Assembly (NCBI GenBank): GCA_965601475.1 | Contig: OZ271832.1 | Coordinates: 2,170,001-2,234,000 of the forward strand | Direction of reading: 5' to 3' | DNA: 64,000 nucleotides | Source of the DNA: JAWPMT01 sp965601475 | GTDB lineage: Bacteria > Bacteroidota > Bacteroidia > Cytophagales > Cyclobacteriaceae | Part shown: positions 9,794 to 18,478 of the stretch, piece after piece | How positions within the stretch are numbered: position 1 is the first letter of the stretch | Layout of the letters: each line of letters opens with the position of its first letter | Position numbers and translations under genes: made by a program | Notes under the pieces: model-generated | Seen by the model: only the letters and a program-made list of their open reading frames with translations | The model's database searches: none | What the model was told of the DNA's origin: nothing

Positions 9794-11083
9794 TCAATTC
9801 TTCTCCCTATAGAAAGGCACAATCGCAAAAGGGTCTTCATACATAGTTGGCGGTCCCGTTACAACCAGTTCGTAGATGCCTTCTTGGAGGTAACCGATGT
9901 TGAGGTAGGTTAGGTATCCCCGCTGGCCGGTAGCCGAGTTGTTGAGGAAATACATCTTGGACTGGAAAGTAGAATCGGCAATGGTGAGGTCATAGAATCT
10001 ACTGATCTGCCCGAGCATGTACTGCCCTTCGTCAAATGATTCATCCGTGATGCTGCTGATCGAGTCGTAGTTCATGAACTTCTTCAGGGAGTCCTGGTAG
10101 AAGATGTGTGCTGGCAGAAATACCCTCAATACATCATCGCGAATGATGTCCGATGGTATTTGGGCTCGGATCGAGGCAAATCGCGGCGATCTGTCCTGAT
10201 AGTATCCTTCATAGGCCTCATCGCCTCGTTCATCGCTCCAAATGTCAATCCTGGACAGATACTGTCCGGGAGAGCTCACCTGTAAGGAGGTCATGCCAAA
10301 CAGGCTGACCACACTGAAGATGAAGAACAGCAGAAAGACCCCCCACCGGTTGAGATTGGTCACGATGGCGTAGTAGGTAGGCCTGTAGTACCGGGCCAGG
10401 GTCAAATAACTGAAAATCTGGTAAAATGGCCAGTAGAATTTGGCGTAGATGCGAAACCTCCTGAAGTAGCCCAAAGTCAAAAAATCCAGCAGACCTATGG
10501 ATCCAACAACCATGATACCGTACAGATAGACAGTCGCCGCATCCTGAAAACCTAAATCGGAACGCAGACTATCGACGGTTAGCAGCAGGACCACGACCGG
10601 TATAAGGAACAACACAAGCAGGAAAATATAAGCCCCTACCAGGCTCATAAAGAGCAGAAACGAGATGCTATAGATGGTGCTACAAATGTGTTCCAGTTTC
10701 AGAATGATCTTTTCCAGGGGTGGAATTGCCTTTAACTTATTGAGGTATCTCGGCTGGAAATTTACCTTGGAGGTATCAATCCCTTTCGGGAAGGTGTAGC
10801 TGAGTCCCACCACACCTATCCATAGCCCCCGGCAAATGAGGTGAAGAATCAGTCCCATGATCATCCAGTATACGCCCATTTCAAACAGGACTACAAGGAT
10901 ATCCATGGCATTGACATAGCTGAAGATATTGCTGGAGAAAAAGAATAGAAACTGATCCAGCGCCGTAGGCAACTGGAACATACCATACAGCACAATGCCA
11001 GAAAGCAGGATCTCAGGCTCCCAACTCTTTTGTTGGAGACTTTTGAGCCAGTCAGGTGTCAGGTTAGTATTGGGCTTATTCAC
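9794..11083 (-). CDS. Multi-spanning membrane protein, unknown function
   Basis: 429 residues, not recognised. The N-terminal 265 residues hold about six to seven hydrophobic segments separated by short charged loops (for example FPKGIDTSKVNFQPRYLNK). The last about 160 residues are soluble-looking and probably periplasmic, ending with a small beta-rich region (QRGYLTYLNIGYLQEGIYELVV). The first residues, NLTPDWLKSLQQKSWEPEILLSGIVLYG, resemble a membrane-anchored family common as hypothetical proteins in Cytophagales. It faces the preceding secreted-protein gene tail to tail. Confidence 0.8.
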   Translation of the reverse strand: MNKPNTNLTPDWLKSLQQKSWEPEILLSGIVLYGMFQLPTALDQFLFFFSSNIFSYVNAMDILVVLFEMGVYWMIMGLILHLICRGLWIGVVGLSYTFPKGIDTSKVNFQPRYLNKLKAIPPLEKIILKLEHICSTIYSISFLLFMSLVGAYIFLLVLFLIPVVVLLLTVDSLRSDLGFQDAATVYLYGIMVVGSIGLLDFLTLGYFRRFRIYAKFYWPFYQIFSYLTLARYYRPTYYAIVTNLNRWGVFLLFFIFSVVSLFGMTSLQVSSPGQYLSRIDIWSDERGDEAYEGYYQDRSPRFASIRAQIPSDIIRDDVLRVFLPAHIFYQDSLKKFMNYDSISSITDESFDEGQYMLGQISRFYDLTIADSTFQSKMYFLNNSATGQRGYLTYLNIGYLQEGIYELVVTGPPTMYEDPFAIVPFYREKN

Positions 11084-11227
11084 ATCTGAAAAATAGCAAA
11101 TTCCGTCGGTTAGGTTTGGAGCAGGAACACGAGGTCGTCAAGAACCATATCCACAACTGCGTCTTGGAGTAATGAACCGATGACTATAGCAGTTGTGAGG
11201 GCTTTGGTCGCATTTAGGCTGTTGCAT

Positions 11228-12145
11228 CTATACAACCTCCGCAAGCTTGGCACACTCCACCAACACAGCCAGCTGCTTATCGAGAAACTCCTCCGTATTG
11301 ACGGGTTTGAACAAGTCGGGATCCAGGAACTTGTTCCGCAATTGAAGCGTCAGCCGAATGGTGTCTCCTACAAAAGCAAATGCCACGTTACCCCAGATCA
11401 TCTTTCGGGCGCGAAGGTCCTGGTTCACACTCATCAGCTTCTCCAGCACTGGAGTTGTGAATAGCTGCATGGCAAATTCCTCATCTGCGGAATACAGGGT
11501 GTACTTGCCGATGAGCTTGGCATCCGCATAGCCCAGGTTGACTTTGTTGATGCCCTTTTTCTTTTCAAAGGTTCGCTTCTTTGGCAGCAACCAGCAACTA
11601 GCTACAAAACGTGTGGGCAGACCAACTTCTACATAAACCCCTTTGAAAACCGTGCTCGTCTTAGTCTCGGTGCCCTCCCGTTTCTCAAGCTTCATCTCCA
11701 CAAAACTGATGGTCCTACCCCCCACCTTGCCCCTGACCAAATCTTCCATCTGGCTTCTGTTGTAGGAATCGAACAACTCACTTTCTGCCAATCGCTGTTG
11801 GGGGAACGCCCCCCTGCCGTCATAGGAAAACCCAGGTCCCAGTTTGGGGATGATCTTCGATACTACATGTCGTTGAAAATGGTCCTTGAGTTTGCCCTTC
11901 TCAAAATCTTCTTTGATGCCATACACGATCAGCATGATCATGAACAATCCGCTGGCCACGCCCAGCGCCTCGATACCACCATCGGGGAGCCAAATGGCCA
12001 ATCCGATGGATGCCAGGGTGCCAAGGAATATCACCTTGAAAATGATGTTGTAGGGTCGAATGCGTCTGAAGTGATACAAACGCTTCTCTTCAGCTTCATC
12101 GAGCTCCGTCTTCAGCTCAGTCAGCAATTCGTGGGTATCCAGCAT
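11228..12145 (-). CDS. DUF3137-like membrane protein
   Basis: 305 residues with a charged N-terminal helix (HELLTELKTELDEAEEKRLYHF), two adjacent transmembrane helices (about 33-75), then a cytoplasmic or periplasmic domain. That domain holds the block FDSYNRSQMEDLVRGKVGG...FVEMKLEKRE...VFKGVYVEV, which I recognise as the DUF3137 pattern. Function of the family is unknown. It stands alone, convergent with nothing and divergent from the FISUMP gene at 12304. Confidence 0.75.
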   Translation of the reverse strand: MLDTHELLTELKTELDEAEEKRLYHFRRIRPYNIIFKVIFLGTLASIGLAIWLPDGGIEALGVASGLFMIMLIVYGIKEDFEKGKLKDHFQRHVVSKIIPKLGPGFSYDGRGAFPQQRLAESELFDSYNRSQMEDLVRGKVGGRTISFVEMKLEKREGTETKTSTVFKGVYVEVGLPTRFVASCWLLPKKRTFEKKKGINKVNLGYADAKLIGKYTLYSADEEFAMQLFTTPVLEKLMSVNQDLRARKMIWGNVAFAFVGDTIRLTLQLRNKFLDPDLFKPVNTEEFLDKQLAVLVECAKLAEVV

Positions 12146-12303
12146 GTTGAGTTAGGTGATTGTCCTATGAAAGATAAACAAAATCCATCGCGAAGCCGAA
12201 GGCACTCCTCACTGGTAAGGGCCATGATGACTTCTGCATCTTGAGCCGAGGTGCTTCAGCCCGCAAACGGCCGGAGTTATGTTTTTTCCGTTAACGCTTA
12301 TTG

Positions 12304-12897
12304 ATGAATTTTATATACTCAGCCTCAGCAATTATGATCCTGGTCACCGGCTGCCAGGTGCCAAAAGTATCAACGGTCACCGATCCGGAAGGCAACCAGT
12401 ACAATACCAGGACTTACGGGCAATCGGTGTGGATGACTGAAAATCTGAGGTCCAAAAAGGATAGATCCGGAGCATCAATCAAATACCATTTTCCCAATGA
12501 GGATTCGGCGAATGTGCAGGCATTCGGCTTGTTGTATGATTACGAAACAGCATGCAGGGTCTGCCCGGACGGCTGGCGGCTGCCAACCAACGAAGAATGG
12601 GAAGTGCTTTTTGATTTCAATCGCCACAATGACGCCAGCACCTACAAGGAGCCTGGATTTTGGGAGGGTGAAGACAACACCAATAGTAGTGCCTTTTCCG
12701 TAAGGCCCGCAGGTGCAGGCAACACGGAGGTTCATCCCAATCACTTCGAAACCAGGGCCTTATTCTGGTCAGACACCAAAGAAGATGAACACTTCATTTG
12801 GACCTACATCCTGGAGCTTGGCAGAGATAGCGTGCGATCAGCTTCTCAACACCCCACTTATGCCTTTTCCGTCCGGTGCATCAAGGCTACCGACTGA
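12304..12897 (+). CDS. FISUMP-domain lipoprotein
   Basis: A short signal sequence with lipobox VTGC precedes a FISUMP (Fibrobacter succinogenes major paralogous) domain. The hallmark strings are DPEGNQYNTRTYGQSVWMTENL, CPDGWRLPTNEEWEVL, SVRPAGAG and a terminal SVRCIK. These domains are surface-exposed in Fibrobacter and Bacteroidota and have no assigned biochemical function. The ATG at 12304 is preferred to the TTG one codon upstream. Confidence 0.88.
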   Translation: MNFIYSASAIMILVTGCQVPKVSTVTDPEGNQYNTRTYGQSVWMTENLRSKKDRSGASIKYHFPNEDSANVQAFGLLYDYETACRVCPDGWRLPTNEEWEVLFDFNRHNDASTYKEPGFWEGEDNTNSSAFSVRPAGAGNTEVHPNHFETRALFWSDTKEDEHFIWTYILELGRDSVRSASQHPTYAFSVRCIKATD

Positions 12898-13020
12898 AGC
12901 CCTATCTACAAGTCTCCGGGCCAACCGGGTCATCTCACCTTATCTCAATCTCCCATCAACAACGAACAAAATCCCTCAAACATTTTTGTCTAACTTCCGG
13001 AGAAACACCTGAACCCCCCG

Positions 13021-13830
13021 ATGAAAATCAGCCTGCAGCTTCTCTGCTTTATGACCTTGTACATGCCGGTCAGCTGTTCCGATACACCTAAATCGGGTCA
13101 GCAGGTGCTCATGACTGAAGGTTTTTCGAACGCAGTAGTGGATGCCTACTGGCTTTACTTGCCACAAGCGTACGATCAAAAACAGAAGTGGCCCTTGATT
13201 ATGTACCTCCACGGTGGAGATGAATCCGCGAGTCCAAATCCAAACACCGTGAAAGACGGTGGACCGGTCCGCTATATGATGGATTCCAAGGTCGTGCTTC
13301 CCGATTCCTTCATCGTCGTGAATCCACATATGCGAACGGGTAGTATGGCGCAAAGACAATGGTACAAAAACGCCAACGCGCTGATCCAGATCATTGATCA
13401 GGTCATCGCAAATCACAATGTCGACCCTGACAGGATCTACCTCACGGGTCACAGCCGGGGAGGTCATGGCGCATGGGGAGTGGCCAAGAGATACCCTGAA
13501 AAGTTCGCTGCTATTCTGCCGATTGCTGGTGCGATTTCCTGCAAATCCAACTGTGAGAAAATCGCCACGCTACCCATGTGGATCATCCACAATATCGGTG
13601 ACCCCGTAGTGCCATATGATTATTCGCTACAGGCGGTGGACTTCCTGGAGCGGGAAAGTGCGAAATCATTCACCAGGCTATCAAATGTGAACATTGGCCC
13701 AAATCAGAGAAAGCTCCCATATATCTTTTCTAGCCTGGACAGTGACCAACATGGTGGCGCCGGATCCAAAGCTTATTCCTCCGCCAAAACATATCAATGG
13801 CTTCTGGATAAGCGACGCCAATTGCAGTGA
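13021..13830 (+). CDS. Secreted alpha/beta hydrolase (esterase/depolymerase-like)
   Basis: Signal sequence with a possible lipobox (MPVSC), then an alpha/beta hydrolase fold: LIMYLHGGDES oxyanion-hole strand, DPDRIYLTGHSRGGHGAW with nucleophile Ser145, and a late acid/His region (HNIGDPVVPYDYS and SDQHGGAG). This pattern matches the phospholipase/carboxylesterase or feruloyl-esterase-like group of secreted esterases. The substrate is not readable. Confidence 0.85.
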   Translation: MKISLQLLCFMTLYMPVSCSDTPKSGQQVLMTEGFSNAVVDAYWLYLPQAYDQKQKWPLIMYLHGGDESASPNPNTVKDGGPVRYMMDSKVVLPDSFIVVNPHMRTGSMAQRQWYKNANALIQIIDQVIANHNVDPDRIYLTGHSRGGHGAWGVAKRYPEKFAAILPIAGAISCKSNCEKIATLPMWIIHNIGDPVVPYDYSLQAVDFLERESAKSFTRLSNVNIGPNQRKLPYIFSSLDSDQHGGAGSKAYSSAKTYQWLLDKRRQLQ

Positions 13831-13951
13831 TCCTGAAGTGAGGACCTACGATCAATTTTTGGTAAACCCTGTCCTGGGAATTCCTGCTTTGGGCTAACTT
13901 GAACATCAGAACGATGCCAGAAATTCAGACGCCTGATGCGGCAAATACCAC

Positions 13952-14275
13952 ATGGTCAAGGAACCCAAATCTGTCAGGTATGACGTGCCCTTATCACGGA
14001 GGTTCACGCGTGATGAAATCCAAGCAACCGTGGAGGCCGTTTCAGAAAAGGTGAGTGTCTACATTTCCCACATCGGATCATTCTCTCGCAAAAAATACCC
14101 CAATTCGATCCACTGGCACTTCAAGCAAAACCCCAAGGAAATCGGTTGTCTGGATGCTACATTTTGGGAAGAAGGCAATGAGCTTTGGATTGTAGCAAGA
14201 AACTATGAACCTCAATGGGTGAAAGACAAGGCCAGGGAAATGCAGCAGGAATTGAGTGAGATGCTCGCTGATTGA
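13952..14275 (+). CDS. Small hypothetical protein
   Basis: 107 residues, not recognised. Soluble, with no signal peptide or membrane helix. Composition and codon use look like the neighbours, and the segment SVYISHIGSFSRKKYPNSIHWHFKQ followed by LWIVARNYEPQWV suggests a compact alpha/beta fold. It lies between the esterase and the AraC regulator with about 90-120 bases on either side, so probably its own transcript. Confidence 0.6.
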   Translation: MVKEPKSVRYDVPLSRRFTRDEIQATVEAVSEKVSVYISHIGSFSRKKYPNSIHWHFKQNPKEIGCLDATFWEEGNELWIVARNYEPQWVKDKAREMQQELSEMLAD

Positions 14276-14363
14276 TTCACTCATCGCCACACAGCCGATA
14301 AAGTGGTAAACTGATACCCGAAGAAATCGTATCATCTCATTCGTAAGCCGTGCTCAGCCAATC

Positions 14364-15218
14364 ATGAATATCATCCCCCTTCCTGAAATGCTTATTGGCC
14401 CCAGGGCTACGGAACACGGAGGAATTGTCTTCTACCATCACAGAGGTCACAAGCGCAACTTCAGGTCAAAACTCGCTTTCCAAACGCATTGCATCTCCCT
14501 GGTACTGGAGGGGAAGAAGCATGTCATTGCTGGAGCCAACACATTGCACTACACTACATCTGATCTCCTGCTTTTCAAATCCGGTAACTACCTGTCGACG
14601 GAAATTGCCGCCGATGGCGAGCCCTATAGCAGCCTGTTGATTTTTTTCGGCGCTGACATACTTCGATCCCTGCGCTACAAATACCAGAACAAATACAAGA
14701 GAAATGGTAACGTGCCCTTGCCGCCACTTTCTTTTCGCTCAGATGAGTACATTGAAGGCTTCAAAGCCACAACCCTAAGTGCATTGTCTGGTCCAAACCC
14801 ACTGTCTCAGGACTTGCAACGCCTGAAATTTGAAGAACTCATGGTGCATCTTTTGGAAACCCATGGTCGTGTAGTCCTCGATTACTTTGAGGAATCGCTC
14901 GGATCTTCCGACATGGATCGCCTACAGCAGGTAGTGGAGTCGAACAAATACCGTAACATCTCGACGGAGGAAATGGCCTTTTTGTGTCACATGAGTACAT
15001 CGACCTTCAAACGGAAATTTCAAAAGATCTACCACACCAGCCCGGGAAAATGGTTGAGTGAGGTTCGGCTGGACCGATCTGCCTATTTGTTGAGTGTCCG
15101 CCATATGAGTCCCAGCGAGATCTATCGCCAGGCCGGGTTTTCCACTTTGTCAAGCTACATCTACGCCTTCAAACAAAAATTTGGAATCACTCCCAAGCAG
15201 TACCAAATGGGGAGATAG
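14364..15218 (+). CDS. AraC-family transcriptional regulator
   Basis: 284 residues. The N-terminal half looks like a cupin-type sensing domain (LLFKSGNYLSTEI, SLLIFFGADILRSL). The C-terminal 100 residues carry the two helix-turn-helix motifs of AraC/XylS: STEEMAFLCHMSTSTFKRKFQKIY and MSPSEIYRQAGFSTLSSYIYAFKQKFGITPKQY. The SDR gene follows 85 bases downstream in the same direction and is the obvious candidate target. Confidence 0.9.
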   Translation: MNIIPLPEMLIGPRATEHGGIVFYHHRGHKRNFRSKLAFQTHCISLVLEGKKHVIAGANTLHYTTSDLLLFKSGNYLSTEIAADGEPYSSLLIFFGADILRSLRYKYQNKYKRNGNVPLPPLSFRSDEYIEGFKATTLSALSGPNPLSQDLQRLKFEELMVHLLETHGRVVLDYFEESLGSSDMDRLQQVVESNKYRNISTEEMAFLCHMSTSTFKRKFQKIYHTSPGKWLSEVRLDRSAYLLSVRHMSPSEIYRQAGFSTLSSYIYAFKQKFGITPKQYQMGR

Positions 15219-15303
15219 TTGACCCTTTTTCTACACTTTCTGGCTGCCTCTCGACAGTCCTTGGAATCGTGATTTGCGTTTGCAGTACAAACATTAGATC
15301 ACA

Positions 15304-16257
15304 ATGAGTAACAGAAAATTCAAGCGCAGAGAAGCCTTGAAAGCTTCCGGACTGGGTTTGGCTGCTTTGCCTCTGAGCGGCGTAGCTGGAGGATATAATA
15401 CCAAGGAAATCGTCACAACTCATGACAATATGGAGGGGAAAGTCGCTTTCGTCACGGGAGGTGCTCGAGGGATTGGCCTTGCTATCGCCGAGGGCCTGGC
15501 CCAAAAAGGTGTCCATGTGATGCTATTCGACATCGCCAGGGACATCCAGGAAGTGCCCTATCCACTTGCCAGCGAAAAGGACCTGGCCAACGCCAAAGAA
15601 CGCATCGAGAAACTAGGTGTCAAGTGCCTCACCACCCAAGGTGACGTGCGGCAGGCACAGGACGTGGAAGGAGCTATCAAGAGGACCGTCGACGAGCTCG
15701 GGCAGTTGGATTTTGTGATCGCCAATGCAGGCGTAACCCGTGCCGGTTTTCTGGAAGACCATTCGGCAGCAGACATGCAGGTATTGCTGGACGTAAACCT
15801 GATCGGCATGGCCAATACGATCAAATCTGCCACACCAATATTGAAGTCCCAAAAATCAGGACGGATTGTTACGCTGAGTTCGGTTATTGGGCGAAGCGCT
15901 ACAAGCAACTTCCCCATTTACGCGGCCACCAAGTGGGGAGTCATTGGTCTGACCAAGAGCGTCGCCATAGAATTGGGGCCTTACAATATCACTTGCAATG
16001 CCATATGCCCCGGTGGCATCAGGACACCCCTTTCCATGAATTCACATATGCTAGGCCTGTTTGGCGAGGGTACCGAAGCAGAGCAAAGAAACCGATTCGA
16101 TGACTTTATGGAGGGCGTAACACCGTTGCCAGGAGGATTCCTGGAACCTGAAGAAATCGCAAAAACTGCAGTTTTTCTCTGTAGCAGCGCAGCGAATAAC
16201 ATCAGCGGTACAGACATCACAGTAGATGCCGGATGGAATTCCGGGAACAATACATGA
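15304..16257 (+). CDS. Short-chain dehydrogenase with Tat-type signal
   Basis: Classical SDR oxidoreductase: NAD(P)-binding TGGARGIG near residue 50, NAG in ANAGVTR, catalytic Ser in VTLSSVIG, and Tyr/Lys in YAATKWG. An N-terminal extension KFKRREALKASGLGLAALPLSG reads as a twin-arginine signal with hydrophobic core. That is unusual, since most SDRs are cytosolic and use freely exchanging NAD(P); export would imply pre-loaded cofactor. The insertion between residues 75 and 105 is longer than in standard fabG proteins. Probably controlled by the upstream AraC regulator. Substrate unknown. Confidence 0.88.
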   Translation: MSNRKFKRREALKASGLGLAALPLSGVAGGYNTKEIVTTHDNMEGKVAFVTGGARGIGLAIAEGLAQKGVHVMLFDIARDIQEVPYPLASEKDLANAKERIEKLGVKCLTTQGDVRQAQDVEGAIKRTVDELGQLDFVIANAGVTRAGFLEDHSAADMQVLLDVNLIGMANTIKSATPILKSQKSGRIVTLSSVIGRSATSNFPIYAATKWGVIGLTKSVAIELGPYNITCNAICPGGIRTPLSMNSHMLGLFGEGTEAEQRNRFDDFMEGVTPLPGGFLEPEEIAKTAVFLCSSAANNISGTDITVDAGWNSGNNT

Positions 16258-16309
16258 TGGCGCAGCTAAGGAAATTGACCTGTCGGACACCCACTTCACA
16301 AGTACCTCC

Positions 16310-16339
16310 CCCCACTTACCTAAGTGGGGTACCCCACTT
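16310..16339. repeat. CCCCACTT palindromes
   Basis: CCCCACTTA (16310) and TAAGTGGGG (16321) form a 9-bp inverted repeat. Overlapping it is a perfect 18-base palindrome, AAGTGGGGTACCCCACTT (16322-16339). A further partial copy, CCCACTT, lies just upstream near 16290. There is no T-run, so this is not a standard terminator; it could be an operator or an RNA hairpin after the SDR gene. Confidence 0.7.
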
Positions 16340-16346
16340 CAAACAT

Positions 16347-16560
16347 GAACCCCCGAGGGTCTGAACTGAACTGAGTGAGTTCGGAACTTCGGCGGCTTAG
16401 TTAATATATGAAGTGGATGAGCTTTTTGCTCGACTAGTCCGGTTCTGATATGAAATCGTTCAGTTAAAAAGTGAATTGACTGAGTATTGATGTGCGATGG
16501 ATCACCTCGGAACCGAATGGGTCTAGTTCTGAACTGAACTCTCAAGCTTCCGAACAGAAC
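16347..16560. repeat. Cluster of GAAC/GTTC words
   Basis: Thirteen GAAC or GTTC tetramers in 214 bases, where about two would be expected by chance. They form two blocks: 16363-16387 (TGAACTGAACT then GTTCGGAAC) and 16526-16560 (GTTCTGAACTGAACT then GAACAGAAC). An 11-base word, TGAACTGAACT, occurs in both. Function unknown. Confidence 0.6.
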
Positions 16561-16859
16561 TGGACATCCTTTGATTCGGAATGCCGGATAGCCCCTTGAC
16601 CGTGATCTCCCCGATCTTCTGTATAATCGTTCTACTTCCCTTTGAAGAGCAGCTCATCGTGTGGAGCAGACTCCCTATTTAGGCCTTCCCCCTCGCTGCG
16701 GATTCTCAAGGACTACCCACAGGACAACAGGAACTTTTTAAAACCACGGCCACATATGATCACATGGCACGCAGTCACCTATTAATGACCAATGCGACAT
16801 GCATTTCAGAGAGCTTTCAGCTAACTTGATACAACCAAAGCAATAGCATTATAAGAGAC

Positions 16860-17342
16860 ATGAAGGTAAAGCGCTATCAGGTTTGGATCATTGCCGGGAT
16901 TATGGCCCTGGTCTGCGGATCCATCTTTTTCAGTACAGGGGAAACTAGCATAGTGATCTCCGAAAAACGATTCGAACAAATGGTACTGTCCAAAGATGTC
17001 AAAGGTGTTGTCTTGATCCACAAGGGGGAACTCGTAGAAATTACATTGAAAGAGGAGTCACTGCAGTTACCAGCTTATCAAGCGGAATTGGAAAATCAGG
17101 GGTCGAGCTATGCCGGACCTCATTATCAACTGCGCATCGATGATACCGAAAGTTTCGTGGCAGGTTTCAACGCGCTAATGCACCAGTTGCCGGAAGGAGC
17201 ACAGATCGGCTATCAGGTCGAAGACCGTTCACACTTCTCAGACCATATCTTTCGGAATGGCATTTATGTCCTGCTGCTATTGGGCCTTTATCTGCTGATA
17301 AGACCCTTTATTCAAAATAGGGGCTATGCACCAAGGACTTGA
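16860..17342 (+). CDS. Stand-alone FtsH N-terminal (extracytoplasmic) domain protein
   Basis: 160 residues: a transmembrane helix (about 8-25), a small soluble domain, a second transmembrane helix (about 133-150) and a short basic tail. The order and motifs match the N-terminal part of Bacteroidota FtsH: ISEKRFEQMVLSKDVKGVVLI, then VEITLKEESL, GPHYQLRI, FVAGFNALMHQLP and a membrane return. The AAA+ ATPase and zinc protease domains are absent, and the frame ends with a normal stop. It might be a partner or competitor of FtsH, or a relic that is still expressed. Confidence 0.75.
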   Translation: MKVKRYQVWIIAGIMALVCGSIFFSTGETSIVISEKRFEQMVLSKDVKGVVLIHKGELVEITLKEESLQLPAYQAELENQGSSYAGPHYQLRIDDTESFVAGFNALMHQLPEGAQIGYQVEDRSHFSDHIFRNGIYVLLLLGLYLLIRPFIQNRGYAPRT

Positions 17343-17404
17343 ACAACTCCCTGGAGCTTGATGACCATGTCCACTCAATGGGCTATTATGAGATTGCTTG
17401 AGAT

Positions 17405-18412
17405 TTGAATTTGGAAGGCCTAACCATCATATTATCCATCACAGGATCGCTCTTCATCGCCAATGGTATCCTGTATGCCTGCTTTCTGATTTTCAGTAGC
17501 AAAAAGAGAGACTATAAAAAAATTATGATGGCTGGATTGCTCCTCAGCCTGTCTATCAGAATCCTCAAGTCCCTTGTCTATTTCACTTTCCCTGAAGCTC
17601 CACAGATCATCCCTGCCATAGGCCTGATCGGTATGAGCCTGTGCGGACCCTTTCTGAGATTATTTACCGATGCTATGAAAGGCAGAGCCTTCAATGCGCG
17701 TCGAGACCTTTACCACTTTGGATTCCCTTTGGCAATAGCATTGACTTTGCTTGTCAACAGTGCGATCGTCTTCAGGATTGGGTATCATTTGACGGTCTTG
17801 CAACTGTTCGTGTACCTGATATGGTCTTTGCAAAACTTGCGTGGGACATCGTTGAAGAAAGTGCCGGCCGACTTTCTGAAGCGCCTCATTATTGGAATCG
17901 GTGCCATCTGGTCTACTTTTCTGCTACAGTTGGTCATTCCTGATATACTCACCTATGCTATCGTAACGGGTACCGCTTCGCTGGTACTCTTTGTGATCAC
18001 CCTTCAGGTATTCGGTCATTTTGGGAGCGTATTTGGACAAGCGAAAGCCTTCGATCGGCAAGATCCCGCCATCGAAAAAATCAGAGATCAGCTACGTGTC
18101 CTGCTGGAAGAAGAGAAAGTCTATAAAAGTGCCGACCTAAATGCCAGGCTATTGGCCGAACGACTCCAGACCAAACCGCATTTACTTTCAGGCATCATCA
18201 ATCAATTCTACGAGAAATCAATCCCTGAACTCATCAACGCATACAGGGTTGAGCATGCCAAGGTCATGTTGCTATCGAACCCCGATAATCTAAAGATCGA
18301 AGCCATTGCTTACGAAGCCGGATTCAACAGTCCGTCGGCATTCTACAGGGAATTCAAAAAACACACCGCTACCTCGCCAAGGCATTTTCTTCAGCGCAAG
18401 ACAAACGCCTGA
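17405..18412 (+). CDS. Membrane-anchored AraC-family regulator
   Basis: 335 residues. The first about 210 form seven hydrophobic helices; the C-terminal about 100 residues are an AraC helix-turn-helix domain (LNARLLAERLQTKPHLLSGIINQFY and IEAIAYEAGFNSPSAFYREFKKHT). Many Bacteroidota have such 7TM-AraC proteins, thought to sense an unknown signal at the inner membrane. The TTG at 17405 is the first possible start after an in-frame TGA; no ATG occurs before residue 41, which would remove the first membrane helix. Confidence 0.85.
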   Translation: MNLEGLTIILSITGSLFIANGILYACFLIFSSKKRDYKKIMMAGLLLSLSIRILKSLVYFTFPEAPQIIPAIGLIGMSLCGPFLRLFTDAMKGRAFNARRDLYHFGFPLAIALTLLVNSAIVFRIGYHLTVLQLFVYLIWSLQNLRGTSLKKVPADFLKRLIIGIGAIWSTFLLQLVIPDILTYAIVTGTASLVLFVITLQVFGHFGSVFGQAKAFDRQDPAIEKIRDQLRVLLEEEKVYKSADLNARLLAERLQTKPHLLSGIINQFYEKSIPELINAYRVEHAKVMLLSNPDNLKIEAIAYEAGFNSPSAFYREFKKHTATSPRHFLQRKTNA

Positions 18413-18478
18413 ATTCTCCTCCTGATTCATAAAATGGGAGATTTTCACCAGGCTCCAGCTCCATACTTGCTGAAAAAA

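Larger units (their letters stand above)
16258..16859. other. 602-base gene-free interval with short repeats
   Basis: No convincing coding region on either strand. The left half is dense in CCCCACTT copies and in GAAC/GTTC words (listed separately). The right half, from about 16565, shows no structure I can name apart from the presumable promoter of the gene at 16860. Confidence 0.7.

Noticed and set aside
11152..11197. CACAACTGC/GCAGTTGTG inverted repeat between minus-strand genes
   Set aside because: 28-base spacing and no T-run; not enough for a terminator or operator call.
16339..16545. 68-residue minus-strand ORF with repetitive FRTH-like sequence
   Set aside because: Reflects the GAAC/GTTC repeat cluster, no start context or family.
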